A stretch of 64,000 bases of DNA. Origin: Aquipluma nitroreducens (GTDB taxonomy: Bacteria > Bacteroidota > Bacteroidia > Bacteroidales > Prolixibacteraceae). Position numbers and translations under genes: made by a program. The stretch covers positions 4,703,501 through 4,767,500 of the forward strand of contig NZ_AP018694.1 of NCBI RefSeq assembly GCF_009689585.1, in the 5' to 3' direction. This document shows, piece by piece, positions 49,884 through 58,952 of the stretch. The notes below the pieces were generated by a model, which saw only the letters and a list, made by a program, of their open reading frames with translations, searched no databases and was not told where the DNA came from. Position 1 is the first letter of the stretch; each line of letters begins with the position of its first letter.

Positions 49884-51374
49884 TTACATTCCTCCAAATA
49901 AGTTTTTCAAACGACTTTCCATGCTGCCGCACCCTTCTCCATCACTGAACCCACACTCAGCCTTATCGCCAAAGGCATCAATAGCATATTCCTTATGTGA
50001 CACGGGAATTACAAAGCGGTCTTCGTAATCGGCAATGGCCATGTAGCGGTACATCTCTTCGACCATTTCAGCCGTCAGGCCTGTACCAGATAATACCCCT
50101 TCATCTTCACTGTTTTCAACAGTTTTACTCCTCATGAACGCACGCATGGCCAGCATTTTTACCAATGCTTCCCTTACCGGCTTTTCATCGCCTGCAGTGA
50201 ACATATTGGCCAGATATTTAACAGGGATACGCAGCATATCTACATCCGGAATAATGCCATTGAAACCCAGTTTTCCACTTTCAACTTCTTCCTGGATAGG
50301 CGATAAAGGCGGGGTGTACCAAACCATCGGTAAAGTTCGGTACTCGGGATGAAGTGGAAAAGCTACTTTCCACTCGACTGCCATTTTGTAAACAGGCGAT
50401 TTTTGAGCTGCATCGATAAAATTATCGGGAATGCCTTGTTTGCGGGCTTCTGCTATAATTTCAGGATTATGGGGATCAAGGAAAATACCGATATGGGATT
50501 GATACAAATCAACCGGATTTTCGGAAGAGGCTGATTCCTTGATTTTTTCGGCATCGTAAAGCATTACGCCGATATACCTGATTCTTCCAACGCAAGTTTC
50601 GCTACAGATAGTTGGTTCCCCGTTTTCAATCTTCGGATAACACAGCGTGCATTTCTCAGAACGTTTGGTTTTCCAGTTGAAATAGATTTTTTTGTATGGA
50701 CAGGCGCTCACGCACTGACGCCATCCCCGGCAACGATCCTGGTCGATGAGCACAATGCCATCATCTTCACGCTTGTAAATGGCACCTGAAGGGCAGGCCG
50801 CCACACAGGTCGGATTGAGGCAATGTTCGCACAGGCGCGGCAAATACATCATGAAGGCGTTCTCGAACTTGCTGTATATCTCTTTGTCAATGTCATCAAA
50901 ATTCTTCTCTTTACTGCGTTCTTCAAATGCACCCCCCAGATCGTCTTCCCAATTTGGACCTTTCTCGATCTTCTCCATCGGAAGTCCGGTAATCATTGAA
51001 TGAGGCCTGGCTGTAGGTGGTGTAGCAAACTTTCCAGATGAATGTAAAATACTGTAGTTGAAGGTGAACGGTTCGTAATAGTCATCGATCTGAGGTAAGT
51101 ACGGATTTGAAAAAATGTTTTTCATGATACCTGTCTTATTCCCCATACGCGGACGAAGCTTCGATTTATCGAGTACCCAGCCACCCTTCCATTTGTCCTG
51201 ATTTTCCCAGTCGGTGGGATAACCCTGTCCTGGTTTAGTTTCAACATTATTAAACCAGGCATATTCCATCCCTTTGCGGGTTGTCCATACGTTTTTACAG
51301 GTAACCGAACAAGTATGACAGCCAATACATTTGTCGAGGTTTAATACCATTGCAATTTGAGCCTGTATTTTCAT
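49884..51374 (-). CDS. narH: Respiratory nitrate reductase beta subunit
   Basis: This 496-residue iron-sulfur protein has four Cys groups: CIGCHTCSVTCKNVW, CEHCLNPTCVAACPSGA, CRGWRQCVSACPYKK (with Trp in place of a Cys, making the [3Fe-4S] site) and CTLCYPKIENGEPTICSETC (split here). This is the NarH set. It passes electrons from NarI heme to NarG. It follows narG by 22 bp. A short His/Asp-free tail EGCGSMESRLKNLFGGM ends it. Confidence 0.97.
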   Translation of the reverse strand: MKIQAQIAMVLNLDKCIGCHTCSVTCKNVWTTRKGMEYAWFNNVETKPGQGYPTDWENQDKWKGGWVLDKSKLRPRMGNKTGIMKNIFSNPYLPQIDDYYEPFTFNYSILHSSGKFATPPTARPHSMITGLPMEKIEKGPNWEDDLGGAFEERSKEKNFDDIDKEIYSKFENAFMMYLPRLCEHCLNPTCVAACPSGAIYKREDDGIVLIDQDRCRGWRQCVSACPYKKIYFNWKTKRSEKCTLCYPKIENGEPTICSETCVGRIRYIGVMLYDAEKIKESASSENPVDLYQSHIGIFLDPHNPEIIAEARKQGIPDNFIDAAQKSPVYKMAVEWKVAFPLHPEYRTLPMVWYTPPLSPIQEEVESGKLGFNGIIPDVDMLRIPVKYLANMFTAGDEKPVREALVKMLAMRAFMRSKTVENSEDEGVLSGTGLTAEMVEEMYRYMAIADYEDRFVIPVSHKEYAIDAFGDKAECGFSDGEGCGSMESRLKNLFGGM

Positions 51375-51396
51375 AATCTAATGAGTATTAAACGTG

Positions 51397-54300
51397 TTAA
51401 TGTTTTACTTCTTCGTCTTTCCATTCCACTTTCTTCAGTTTGCGGACGACCACAAACTCGTCACGGTTTGATCCGATGGTTCCGTAATAATTGAATCCAT
51501 ATGACAATTGAGCATATCCGCCAATCATGTGTGTTGGCTTCAGGCATAATCGCTCTACGGAGTTATGCACACCGCCGCGATTACCCGTTAACTGACTAAT
51601 CGGCATATTTACAGTTCGTTCCTGGTTGTGATACATGATCAGTGCACCGACAGGAATCCGCTGAGATACAATCAGCCTAGCTACGGATGCTCCGTTGCTG
51701 TTAAAGACTTCAATCCAGTCATTGTCTTTGAGTCCAATGCTGGCGGCATCTGTTTCGCTCATCCAGGCTACCGGACCTCCGCGGCCTAGTGTGAGCATGA
51801 CTAAATTGTCAGACCACGAAGAATGGATGGTCCATTTATTATGAGGTGTCATAATGTTTATGACCATGTACTCGTCCTCCTTTTCCGCTTTACCTAGTAC
51901 TTCAAGAATTGATTTGGTGTTGATAGGCGGTTTGTAAGTGACCATATTCTCCCCAAATGCAATCATCCACGGATGATCCTGATAAAGGGTTTGCCGTCCG
52001 GTGAGTGTTCGCCACGGGATCAGTTCATGCACATTGGTATAACCAGCATTGTACGATACCTTTTCGGAATCGATGCCGCTCCATATAGGAGAAGTGATGA
52101 TCTTTCGAGGTTGCGAAAGCAGGTCGCGATAACGTATTTTTTCCTCCTCGCGGCCTAAAGCCAGATGCGTGTGTTTGCGTCCTGTAATTGCTTCCAGCGC
52201 TTTCCAGGCTTTCATGGCAACCGCGCCATTGGTCTCAGGAGCCAGAGAAAGAATAACCTCAGCAGCCTGAATGTCCGTTTCAATCTTCGGAAGACCTTTG
52301 GTTTCACCTTCTTCACTTTTGGTATTATTAAGGAGTGCAAGCAGGTCTATTTCGGCCTCTGTGTTCCAGTTAATTCCTTTACCACCATTGCCCAGAGTCT
52401 TCATCAGTGGCCCCAGACTGGTGAACCGATTGTAAGTTTCCGGATAATTACGTTTCAGAGTGATTATTTTTGAGAAGTTGATTCCGGGCTTTATTTCTAA
52501 ATCCGAATTTTTCCAATCTTTTGCGTCGGTAGTCTCCGATAACTCCATCGGAGTATCGTGTTGAAGCGGAAGCAATACAATGTCAGTCTCGTTGTCAAGA
52601 TGTCCTTTAGCCAGTATTGAAAATTTTTCTGCCAACCCTTTAAATATATCCCAATCTGTTCGGGATTCCCATACAGGATCAACTGCCCGTGAAAATGGAT
52701 GAATAAATGGGTGCATGTCGCTGGTACTCAGATCGTTTTTTTCGTACCACGAAGCGGCCGGAAGCAAAATGTCTGAATGCAATCCGGTGGTTGACATCCT
52801 GAAATCGAGGCTTACCAGCAGATCAAGCTTTCCTTCCGGGGCATCGTCGTGCCATTTGACTTCGGAAGGTAAGGTCTGTCCCAATTCTTTCAGATCGTTG
52901 CCCTGAACGCTATTTTGTGCTCCCAGCAAGTGCTTCATAAAATATTCCATTCCTTTTGCGCTTGACCCCAACAGGTTCGATCTCCAAACAAAAAGGTTGC
53001 GCGGGAAGTTGGCTGGATTGTCGGGATCTTCGGAGGCCAAAGTCAGTTTCCCGCTTTTTAATCGCGAAACCACATATTCTTCTGAAGTCACACCTGCAGA
53101 TTCTGCTTCTTTGGCAATTGTTAACGGATTTTTGCTCAGTTGCGGAGCACTCGGTAACCAACCCATGCGCTCTGCGCGAACATTGCAATCGATGAGTGAA
53201 AGATTTTCCCATTCCGACTTATTGGTAAGAGGAGAAAGCAATCCGTTTAGTTTCACTTTCTCATACCTCCATTGGTCAGTGTGCATATACATGAATGAGG
53301 TGGTATTCATTTGCCTTGGCGGACGGTTCCAGTCGAGGGCAAATGCCAGTGGTAACCAACCTGTCTGAGGCCTGAGTTTTTCCTGACCAACGTAATGAGA
53401 CCAACCACCGCCCGACTGGCCGACACAACCACAAAATACCAGCATGTTGATAGCGCTCCGGTAAATCATATCAGTATGATACCAGTGGTTGACTCCGGCC
53501 CCGATAATAATCATTGACTTTCCTTCGGTAGCCGCCGCATTCTCAGCAAATTGTCTGGCGGTAGAGATGATGTGTTGAGCTGGAACTCCGGTAATTTTTT
53601 CCTGCCATTTTGGAGTAAAAGGCAGGTCCTCGTCATAGCTTTTTGCTGAATTCGGGGCATCAAAACCACGGTCAATTCCATAGTTGGCAACCATCAGGTC
53701 GAATACAGTGCAGGTATAAATTTCACCCTGAATGGTTTTGATTTTTCTGACCGGCACTTTGCGTTCAATAATATCGTCGTGGCCTGTTGCCGAAAAATGT
53801 TCGTGTTTAAAAGTCGAGCCTCCAAAATAAGGGAACTGCACATGAATCACTTCATCATGCTTTTCAAAAAGTGAAAGTTCAGGAATAATATCGGCGCCGG
53901 TTTTGCTGTCCTTTAGCTCGAGATTCCATTTTTGTTTTTTCTCCCATCGCGATCCGATCGTCCCGTTTGGCACCACATAGTTGCCCGACAGTTCGTCGAG
54001 TAAAACAGGTTTCCATTCCGATTTTTCACCTATAACGGGCATATTTTTAAGATCACTGGCCCTGAGAAGAGTTCCACTCATATATTTCCCGTCTTTTTTC
54101 TCAATCTTAACCAGAAAAGGCAAATCAGAATATTGACGGGCATATTTCTCAAAATAGGGTGTTTTTTTATCCAGATAAAACTCTTTCAGGATCACATGTC
54201 CCATGGCCATACCCAAAGCAGCATCGGTGCCTTGTTTGGGTTTCATCCATAAATCGGCAAATTTAACGGCATCGCTGTAGTCGGGGGCAATAACGATCGA

Positions 54301-55128
54301 TTTTGTCCCTTTATAGCGAACCTGAGTATAGAAAGGAGAATCAGGTGTGCGTGTAAGCGGAACATTAGATCCCCAGAGCATCAGGAATGATGAGTTGTAC
54401 CAATCAGCGCTTTCAGGAACATCGGTTTGCTCTCCCCATGTTTGTGGCGATGCCGGTGGCAGATCGCAATAGAAATCATAGAAACTTAGCACGGTTCCTC
54501 CGATTAGGCTCAGGTAGCGCGTGCCGGCCGCATAAGAAACCATCGACATGGCAGGAATAGGGGAGAACCCTGCAAGTCGATCGGGACCATAAGTTTTTAT
54601 CGTATAAATATTTGCAGCTGCAATGATTTCGTTTACTTCATCCCATTCGGCACGAATAAAACCTCCCAGACCACGTGCTGCTTTATACTGCTTTGAAATT
54701 ACCGGGTTGCTGACTACTGCTTCCCAGGCTTTTACCGGGTCGGAGAGGCGAGCCTTTGCTTCCTTATATGCAGTCAGCAATTCTCCGCGGATCATGGGAT
54801 ACTTAACCCGGTTTGCACTATATAGGTACCATGAATAACTGGCGCCCCGAGGACAACCGCGCGGTTCGTGATTGGGCATTCCCGGCCGTGTACGTGGATA
54901 GTCGGTTTGCTGGGTTTCCCAGGTCACAAGCCCATTCTTTACAAATATTTTCCACGAGCAGGATCCTGTACAGTTTACTCCATGAGTGGAGCGAATAACC
55001 TTATCGTGCTGCCAGCGATTACGGTACATACGCTCCCAATCGCGATTTTCACTTGTAATTGCGAGGTGTTTGTCTTTGGTTTTTTCTACTTCTTTGCTGA
55101 AATAAAAAAGTTTATTTAACAGGCTCAT
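51397..55128 (-). CDS. narG: Respiratory nitrate reductase alpha subunit
   Basis: This 1243-residue molybdoprotein has the NarG N-terminus STHGVNCTGSCSWKIFVKNG (FS0 cluster: H-x3-C-x3-C) followed by EPRGCPRGASYSWYLYS (last Cys). ADWYNSSFLMLWGSNVPLTR contains the region of the Mo ligand Asp. It reduces nitrate to nitrite in the cytoplasm with a Mo-bis-MGD cofactor. No twin-arginine signal beyond the usual vestige is seen. Length is standard for NarG. Confidence 0.97.
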   Translation of the reverse strand: MSLLNKLFYFSKEVEKTKDKHLAITSENRDWERMYRNRWQHDKVIRSTHGVNCTGSCSWKIFVKNGLVTWETQQTDYPRTRPGMPNHEPRGCPRGASYSWYLYSANRVKYPMIRGELLTAYKEAKARLSDPVKAWEAVVSNPVISKQYKAARGLGGFIRAEWDEVNEIIAAANIYTIKTYGPDRLAGFSPIPAMSMVSYAAGTRYLSLIGGTVLSFYDFYCDLPPASPQTWGEQTDVPESADWYNSSFLMLWGSNVPLTRTPDSPFYTQVRYKGTKSIVIAPDYSDAVKFADLWMKPKQGTDAALGMAMGHVILKEFYLDKKTPYFEKYARQYSDLPFLVKIEKKDGKYMSGTLLRASDLKNMPVIGEKSEWKPVLLDELSGNYVVPNGTIGSRWEKKQKWNLELKDSKTGADIIPELSLFEKHDEVIHVQFPYFGGSTFKHEHFSATGHDDIIERKVPVRKIKTIQGEIYTCTVFDLMVANYGIDRGFDAPNSAKSYDEDLPFTPKWQEKITGVPAQHIISTARQFAENAAATEGKSMIIIGAGVNHWYHTDMIYRSAINMLVFCGCVGQSGGGWSHYVGQEKLRPQTGWLPLAFALDWNRPPRQMNTTSFMYMHTDQWRYEKVKLNGLLSPLTNKSEWENLSLIDCNVRAERMGWLPSAPQLSKNPLTIAKEAESAGVTSEEYVVSRLKSGKLTLASEDPDNPANFPRNLFVWRSNLLGSSAKGMEYFMKHLLGAQNSVQGNDLKELGQTLPSEVKWHDDAPEGKLDLLVSLDFRMSTTGLHSDILLPAASWYEKNDLSTSDMHPFIHPFSRAVDPVWESRTDWDIFKGLAEKFSILAKGHLDNETDIVLLPLQHDTPMELSETTDAKDWKNSDLEIKPGINFSKIITLKRNYPETYNRFTSLGPLMKTLGNGGKGINWNTEAEIDLLALLNNTKSEEGETKGLPKIETDIQAAEVILSLAPETNGAVAMKAWKALEAITGRKHTHLALGREEEKIRYRDLLSQPRKIITSPIWSGIDSEKVSYNAGYTNVHELIPWRTLTGRQTLYQDHPWMIAFGENMVTYKPPINTKSILEVLGKAEKEDEYMVINIMTPHNKWTIHSSWSDNLVMLTLGRGGPVAWMSETDAASIGLKDNDWIEVFNSNGASVARLIVSQRIPVGALIMYHNQERTVNMPISQLTGNRGGVHNSVERLCLKPTHMIGGYAQLSYGFNYYGTIGSNRDEFVVVRKLKKVEWKDEEVKH

Positions 55129-55199
55129 GATGGTAGTTGTAAATGAAATAATTATAAACCGAATCTTTGACCATACTAATGTACAAAAACCCTATCTGA

Positions 55200-56264
55200 C
55201 TACGAATGTATTTTTGCAGGAATATAATCCCGTATGATTGCATAAAACATACCTATTGTACATATACTCCATGTGACAAGTGCAACGTAAACAAAAACAG
55301 AGGGAATCTTCATCAAGAAAGGTAGGTCAAGCGCCTGCGAAAGTCTGTAAGTGCATACGGTGTACATACCCAAAGGGAAGATCATTCCCCAGTATTGTGG
55401 ATGATATTTAATAGGAAAATGTTTAAATATATGACGCCAGATACCTAAGATGACTATAAGCGGAATCCACCAGGTACCTATTGCCCAGAAGAAGAGAGTG
55501 AATCCCTTTAAAAATGGAAGTATAGAGGTTAGAAAATTCATTTTGAAAGCATTTAAAATAAGCATCGATCCTGCCAGTGTTGATATGGCCACGGCTCCCA
55601 TATTAATCCAGTAAGGAGGAGCAAACTCTTCGGCTTTCATTTTGAAAAACGACATCCGATAAACAATCAGTGTTATCACGATGATATAAAACATACAGCC
55701 ACAAAGAAACATGACAAGTGAGAAAAAGAATACTTCTTCATACCCAAACGGCAGATAACCTGCCAGTTGGGTCCCCAAAATAGAAATTGATTGTGTGGAT
55801 ACAATGAATAACAGCCACACCCCGCTGATTGCATCGTTGATAGCAGGTTTTCCTCCATTGACGGTAATAATAGTGAATATTAGATACATGAGAATGAACC
55901 AGGCAACGGTACCCGTATAATACAAAAGAGAAGCAATGTGCAGATTGCCTGAGATCAGTACAAATTGGGTCCCGAGAACACAACTACCGGCTACAAAAGT
56001 AAGTAAACCCGGACCTTTTGCATGGTCACTGGTATCGGCCTTAAACTCTGGGAAATAGATGATTATCCTCAATAAGTACATGATGCAAAGAAAAATGTAG
56101 GCCGCCATATTGAAGTAAAAGAGCAGCTTGGCAATGAGATGGAAACTAAATAGATGAGCAGCAATAGAAACAATACCCGTAGCCATTACAAGTGCAAAAT
56201 ATGCAATATGCATATTCTTTAAGCCGGATAGAAATGTATTGGTAAAAGGCGTAGTTTTATTCAA
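55200..56264 (-). CDS. TDT/SLAC1-family channel or transporter
   Basis: This 354-residue protein has ten helices and the family N-terminus [20 protein letters not shown], with [20 protein letters not shown] and [20 protein letters not shown]. The TDT family includes TehA, malate permease and the plant anion channel SLAC1. Between an Rrf2 regulator and narG it might pass nitrate or nitrite; no NarK-type transporter is in the window. The start used is a TTG; an ATG 18 codons later (56210) is an alternative. Confidence 0.88.
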   Translation of the reverse strand: MNKTTPFTNTFLSGLKNMHIAYFALVMATGIVSIAAHLFSFHLIAKLLFYFNMAAYIFLCIMYLLRIIIYFPEFKADTSDHAKGPGLLTFVAGSCVLGTQFVLISGNLHIASLLYYTGTVAWFILMYLIFTIITVNGGKPAINDAISGVWLLFIVSTQSISILGTQLAGYLPFGYEEVFFFSLVMFLCGCMFYIIVITLIVYRMSFFKMKAEEFAPPYWINMGAVAISTLAGSMLILNAFKMNFLTSILPFLKGFTLFFWAIGTWWIPLIVILGIWRHIFKHFPIKYHPQYWGMIFPLGMYTVCTYRLSQALDLPFLMKIPSVFVYVALVTWSICTIGMFYAIIRDYIPAKIHS

Positions 56265-56307
56265 TTTGAAAAATTTGATTAAAAGTGGATGTATTGATTA
56301 ACTGTGT

Positions 56308-56742
56308 TTATATCAACTTAAGATTTTTCGAAAGATCCATCTGATATTTTTCTTTGAGATCAGCAAATGTTGTATTTGTGAGAGTCTCAATCATTTTTGA
56401 ACGTGCTTCCCTCCATGGTTCATGCATAATACATGGTTTATCAACAATACAGCAACTGAAGCCAAGAATACAGTTACATATTGCATCAATTCCTTCCAGT
56501 TTATTAATAACAAGGGCCAGATTTATTTCCTTCAACTCTTGGGCAAAAACAAAACCACCATTTCGTCCTGATGAACTTTTAAGAAATCCATGCTTCGATA
56601 AATCGGTTAACAAGCTTCTGAGATAGCGACGAGGAATATTTAATTGCTGGTGAAGGTATTCTGCAGAATACATATTCTCATTCCGGGTTGCCATAAACCC
56701 GAGAACAGTAAGTGCATACTCTGTGGTTTTATTAAGAATCAT
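56308..56742 (-). CDS. Rrf2-family regulator
   Basis: This 144-residue protein has a winged HTH (MILNKTTEYALTVLGFMA, LHQQLNIPRRYLRSLLTDLSK, SSSGRNGGFVFA) and a Cys-rich loop ICNCILGFSCCIVDKPCIMH able to hold an Fe-S cluster. NsrR and IscR of this family sense NO or Fe-S status. It is the first gene of the nar-side unit on the minus strand, so it probably controls nar genes and itself. Which signal it senses is inference. Confidence 0.92.
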   Translation of the reverse strand: MILNKTTEYALTVLGFMATRNENMYSAEYLHQQLNIPRRYLRSLLTDLSKHGFLKSSSGRNGGFVFAQELKEINLALVINKLEGIDAICNCILGFSCCIVDKPCIMHEPWREARSKMIETLTNTTFADLKEKYQMDLSKNLKLI

Positions 56743-56749
56743 ATATTAC

Positions 56750-56793
56750 TACCTTTTTATAGTATTTAATTCAAAGTTAAAAATAAAAAGGTA
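56750..56793 (-). promoter_or_regulatory. Rrf2 promoter flanked by 11-bp inverted arms
   Basis: On the minus strand, TAACTTTG (56779-56772) is a good -7 element for the Rrf2 gene. TACCTTTTTAT (56750-56760) and ATAAAAAGGTA (56783-56793) flank it as perfect inverted arms, a layout suited to autoregulation. Confidence 0.6.
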
Positions 56794-56906
56794 TTTCAGA
56801 GTTTATCTACTTATAAATCTCAGCAAACAATTTCATTTCAAACAAGTAATAATATGTCTTTATAAAATAATAAAGATATCTCTTGCACATTAATAATTTT
56901 TAATCT

Positions 56907-56929
56907 TATCTTTGTGTGTGAATATTCAC
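56907..56929 (+). promoter_or_regulatory. Cupin promoter with a TetR-type operator
   Basis: TATCTTTG (56907-56914) is the -7 element. The palindrome GTGAATATTCAC (56918-56929) follows directly at the expected transcription start. The same palindrome recurs at 58353-58370. Confidence 0.7.
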
Positions 56930-56967
56930 TAACTACATAATCTATAGATAATATAAAATTTTAAGTT

Positions 56968-57306
56968 ATGAAGATTATTAAATATCATGATCAAGTGGTC
57001 AAAGAAACGCCACACAAAGTTGACGTAAGAGAGATGTATAGTACGGAATCAGCAACCGCTACGATTATCACATTAAGATCTGGAGAAAGTTTAAAACCTC
57101 ACAAAACACCGGTTGATGTATTTTTCTTTATTTTTGAAGGATATCCAACAATTCATATTGGTGAGGAAAGCGAAGTTTGCGAGATTGATTCTCTTGTTGA
57201 AAGTCCTGCTAACGTTGTACATTTTCTCAGTAATAATTCGGATAAAGTAGCCCGGATTCTGGTAGTAAAAGCGCCAAGGCCCAAGATTTTAAGCAAAGTT
57301 CTTTAA
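56968..57306 (+). CDS. Small cupin-domain protein
   Basis: This 112-residue protein has one cupin barrel: TIITLRSGESLKPHKTPVDVFFFIFEGYPTI (in parts), EESEVCEIDSLVESPANVVHFLSNNS. Metal ligands expected of the fold are partly present (His in PHKTP, Glu in FEGYP, His in VVHFL). Its function is unknown; such proteins often bind metals or small ligands. It precedes the first TetR gene by 19 bp and shares the operator-controlled promoter. Confidence 0.85.
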   Translation: MKIIKYHDQVVKETPHKVDVREMYSTESATATIITLRSGESLKPHKTPVDVFFFIFEGYPTIHIGEESEVCEIDSLVESPANVVHFLSNNSDKVARILVVKAPRPKILSKVL

Positions 57307-57325
57307 CTAATACCTGAATATCAAC

Positions 57326-57915
57326 ATGGAAATTACATCCCGTCAATTGGAGATTATTGAGGCAGCTGGAAAAATACTAACATCATCAGGTGTTAGTGGG
57401 TTGACCATAAAAATCTGGCTAAAGAAATGGATTTTTCTGAAAGCGCAATTTACAGGCACTTTACCAGTAAAGAGGAAATAATCTTAGCGATGCTGGAATA
57501 TCTGGCAAGAACAATCGATGAGCACCTACAGAATGCTATTCCAATTACTGATGATCCGAAAGCGAAATTTGTTGCCATGTTCCAAAGTCAGTTTGCGTTT
57601 TTTGAAAGTCATCGACACTTCGTTGTGGTTGTTTTTTCCGATGGCTTATTGAAAGAAAGTCAAAGTATTAATGAAGCGATCCTTAAACTGCTCGGGATTA
57701 TTGTGAAAAATTTATTTCCGATATTGCTTGAAGGACAGAATAAAGGAGTGTTTTCAAATAGTGTTCCTTTGGAGGATCTGATGTACATTTTAATGGGGGC
57801 ATTCAGGTTACAGATGTTCAGATGGAGATTAGAGGATTTCCAGTTTGATATAATTGAAGCAGGAAACAAAATGATTCAATCTGTGCTTACATTAATTCAA
57901 TCCCAAAAATTATGA
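57326..57915 (+). pseudogene. TetR-family regulator, frameshifted in an A-run
   Basis: From the ATG at 57326 the frame reads MEITSRQLEIIEAAGKILTS and GVSGLTIK; the HTH then continues in another frame as NLAKEMDFSESAIYRHFTSK. Restoring one A in the run at about 57408-57412 gives a normal TetR protein of about 196 residues. The C-terminal ligand domain is intact up to 57915. Whether the loss is real or a read error is discussed separately. It overlaps the next gene by 4 bp (ATGA). Confidence 0.85.
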
Positions 57916-58322
57916 AAGAGGTATTCTCATTCCTGGCCGCTGGAATCTTGGCTGCATTTGGCTTTCTGGCCCTATTTCTCAGTATCTCTGTGATATTTGA
58001 TTTATTTGACTTTAGATCACAAGAAGGCAATTATGTTCTGTTTATAGGTTGGATAAATTTCATTAGTAGTTTGTTCTATCTATTTGCTACTTATGGATTC
58101 ATAGAGAGCAAGAAATGGACAGCAAATCTCATGGGTATTTCCTCCGTTATGATCATTCTTGTTTTTTTAGGGTTGCTATTTCACATCAACTCTGGATGTA
58201 TACATGAAAACAAAGTTATTGGGGTTATGACCTTCAGGATTATCGTTTCAATAGTTCTTACAATATTTGCTCATTATTCAATAAATGAATACAGTAAGCT
58301 TGAAAGCCATAAAGCACAATAA
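57912..58322 (+). CDS. Four-helix membrane protein in the TetR/cupin unit
   Basis: This 136-residue protein has four hydrophobic segments (FLAAGILAAFGFLALFLSIS first) and a charged C-terminus (NEYSKLESHKAQ). Its ATG overlaps the TetR stop, so it is co-translated. No family recognised. Confidence 0.7.
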   Translation: MKEVFSFLAAGILAAFGFLALFLSISVIFDLFDFRSQEGNYVLFIGWINFISSLFYLFATYGFIESKKWTANLMGISSVMIILVFLGLLFHINSGCIHENKVIGVMTFRIIVSIVLTIFAHYSINEYSKLESHKAQ

Positions 58323-58352
58323 ACGTTTTTCTATTTTTTTACCTATTAAGGT

Positions 58353-58370
58353 TAGTGAATATTCACTAAT
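58353..58370 (+). promoter_or_regulatory. TetR-type operator palindrome
   Basis: TTAGTGAATATTCACTAA is a perfect 18-bp palindrome ending 9 nt before the ATG of the second TetR gene. Its core equals the palindrome at the cupin promoter (56918-56929). Confidence 0.75.
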
Positions 58371-58379
58371 GTCTAAAGT

Positions 58380-58910
58380 ATGGATATCAATAAAAGTAAT
58401 ATTGTAGAAATAGCAGGAGCAATCATTAACGAGGCAGGAATAGATGCTTTATCGGTTGATGCCTTAATAAAGAGGATTGGGATTTCGCGTAACGATCTTT
58501 TAATTTATCTAGGAGCGGATGATGATATCTTAAAATTCATGTCCTTGAGCCTGGAAGATGAAATACAGCAATTGATTAAAAATGTGGCAGCTATGAATCT
58601 CTCACCTGAAAAAGAGCTTGAGAATTTATTTAAAAGTCTTTATGAATTCTTTGGTCAGAAATCATATTATCTGCATGTGCTGTTTTCTTCAGAAATAACT
58701 GAAAATGATGTTGCTATTCAAAGGGTATTACAAAGAATAAAGCATAATGTTAAAGCTTATTTGTCAACAGTTTTAGATAGGGGTAAGAAAATAAGAGTCT
58801 TCAATAATAAGGTAGAGACGAGATATCTGGTCGAAAATATTCTGGGCCGCTTTCGTTTGTTCATGAGCGACCAACAGCTGACAAACAAAATGATTCGAGA
58901 TCTAAATTAA
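58380..58910 (+). CDS. TetR-family regulator
   Basis: This 176-residue protein has an N-terminal HTH (IVEIAGAIINEAGIDALSVD, LIKRIGISRNDLLIYLGADD) and a helical ligand domain. It lies just after an 18-bp palindrome and before the TolC/adaptor/RND genes, so it probably represses them and itself. The recognition helix is diverged (RNDLLIYLG in place of the usual YYHF), so DNA contact may differ. Confidence 0.85.
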   Translation: MDINKSNIVEIAGAIINEAGIDALSVDALIKRIGISRNDLLIYLGADDDILKFMSLSLEDEIQQLIKNVAAMNLSPEKELENLFKSLYEFFGQKSYYLHVLFSSEITENDVAIQRVLQRIKHNVKAYLSTVLDRGKKIRVFNNKVETRYLVENILGRFRLFMSDQQLTNKMIRDLN

Positions 58911-58952
58911 TAAGAGCCAATAAGGAATAAATACGAATTAAAATAATTAGAA

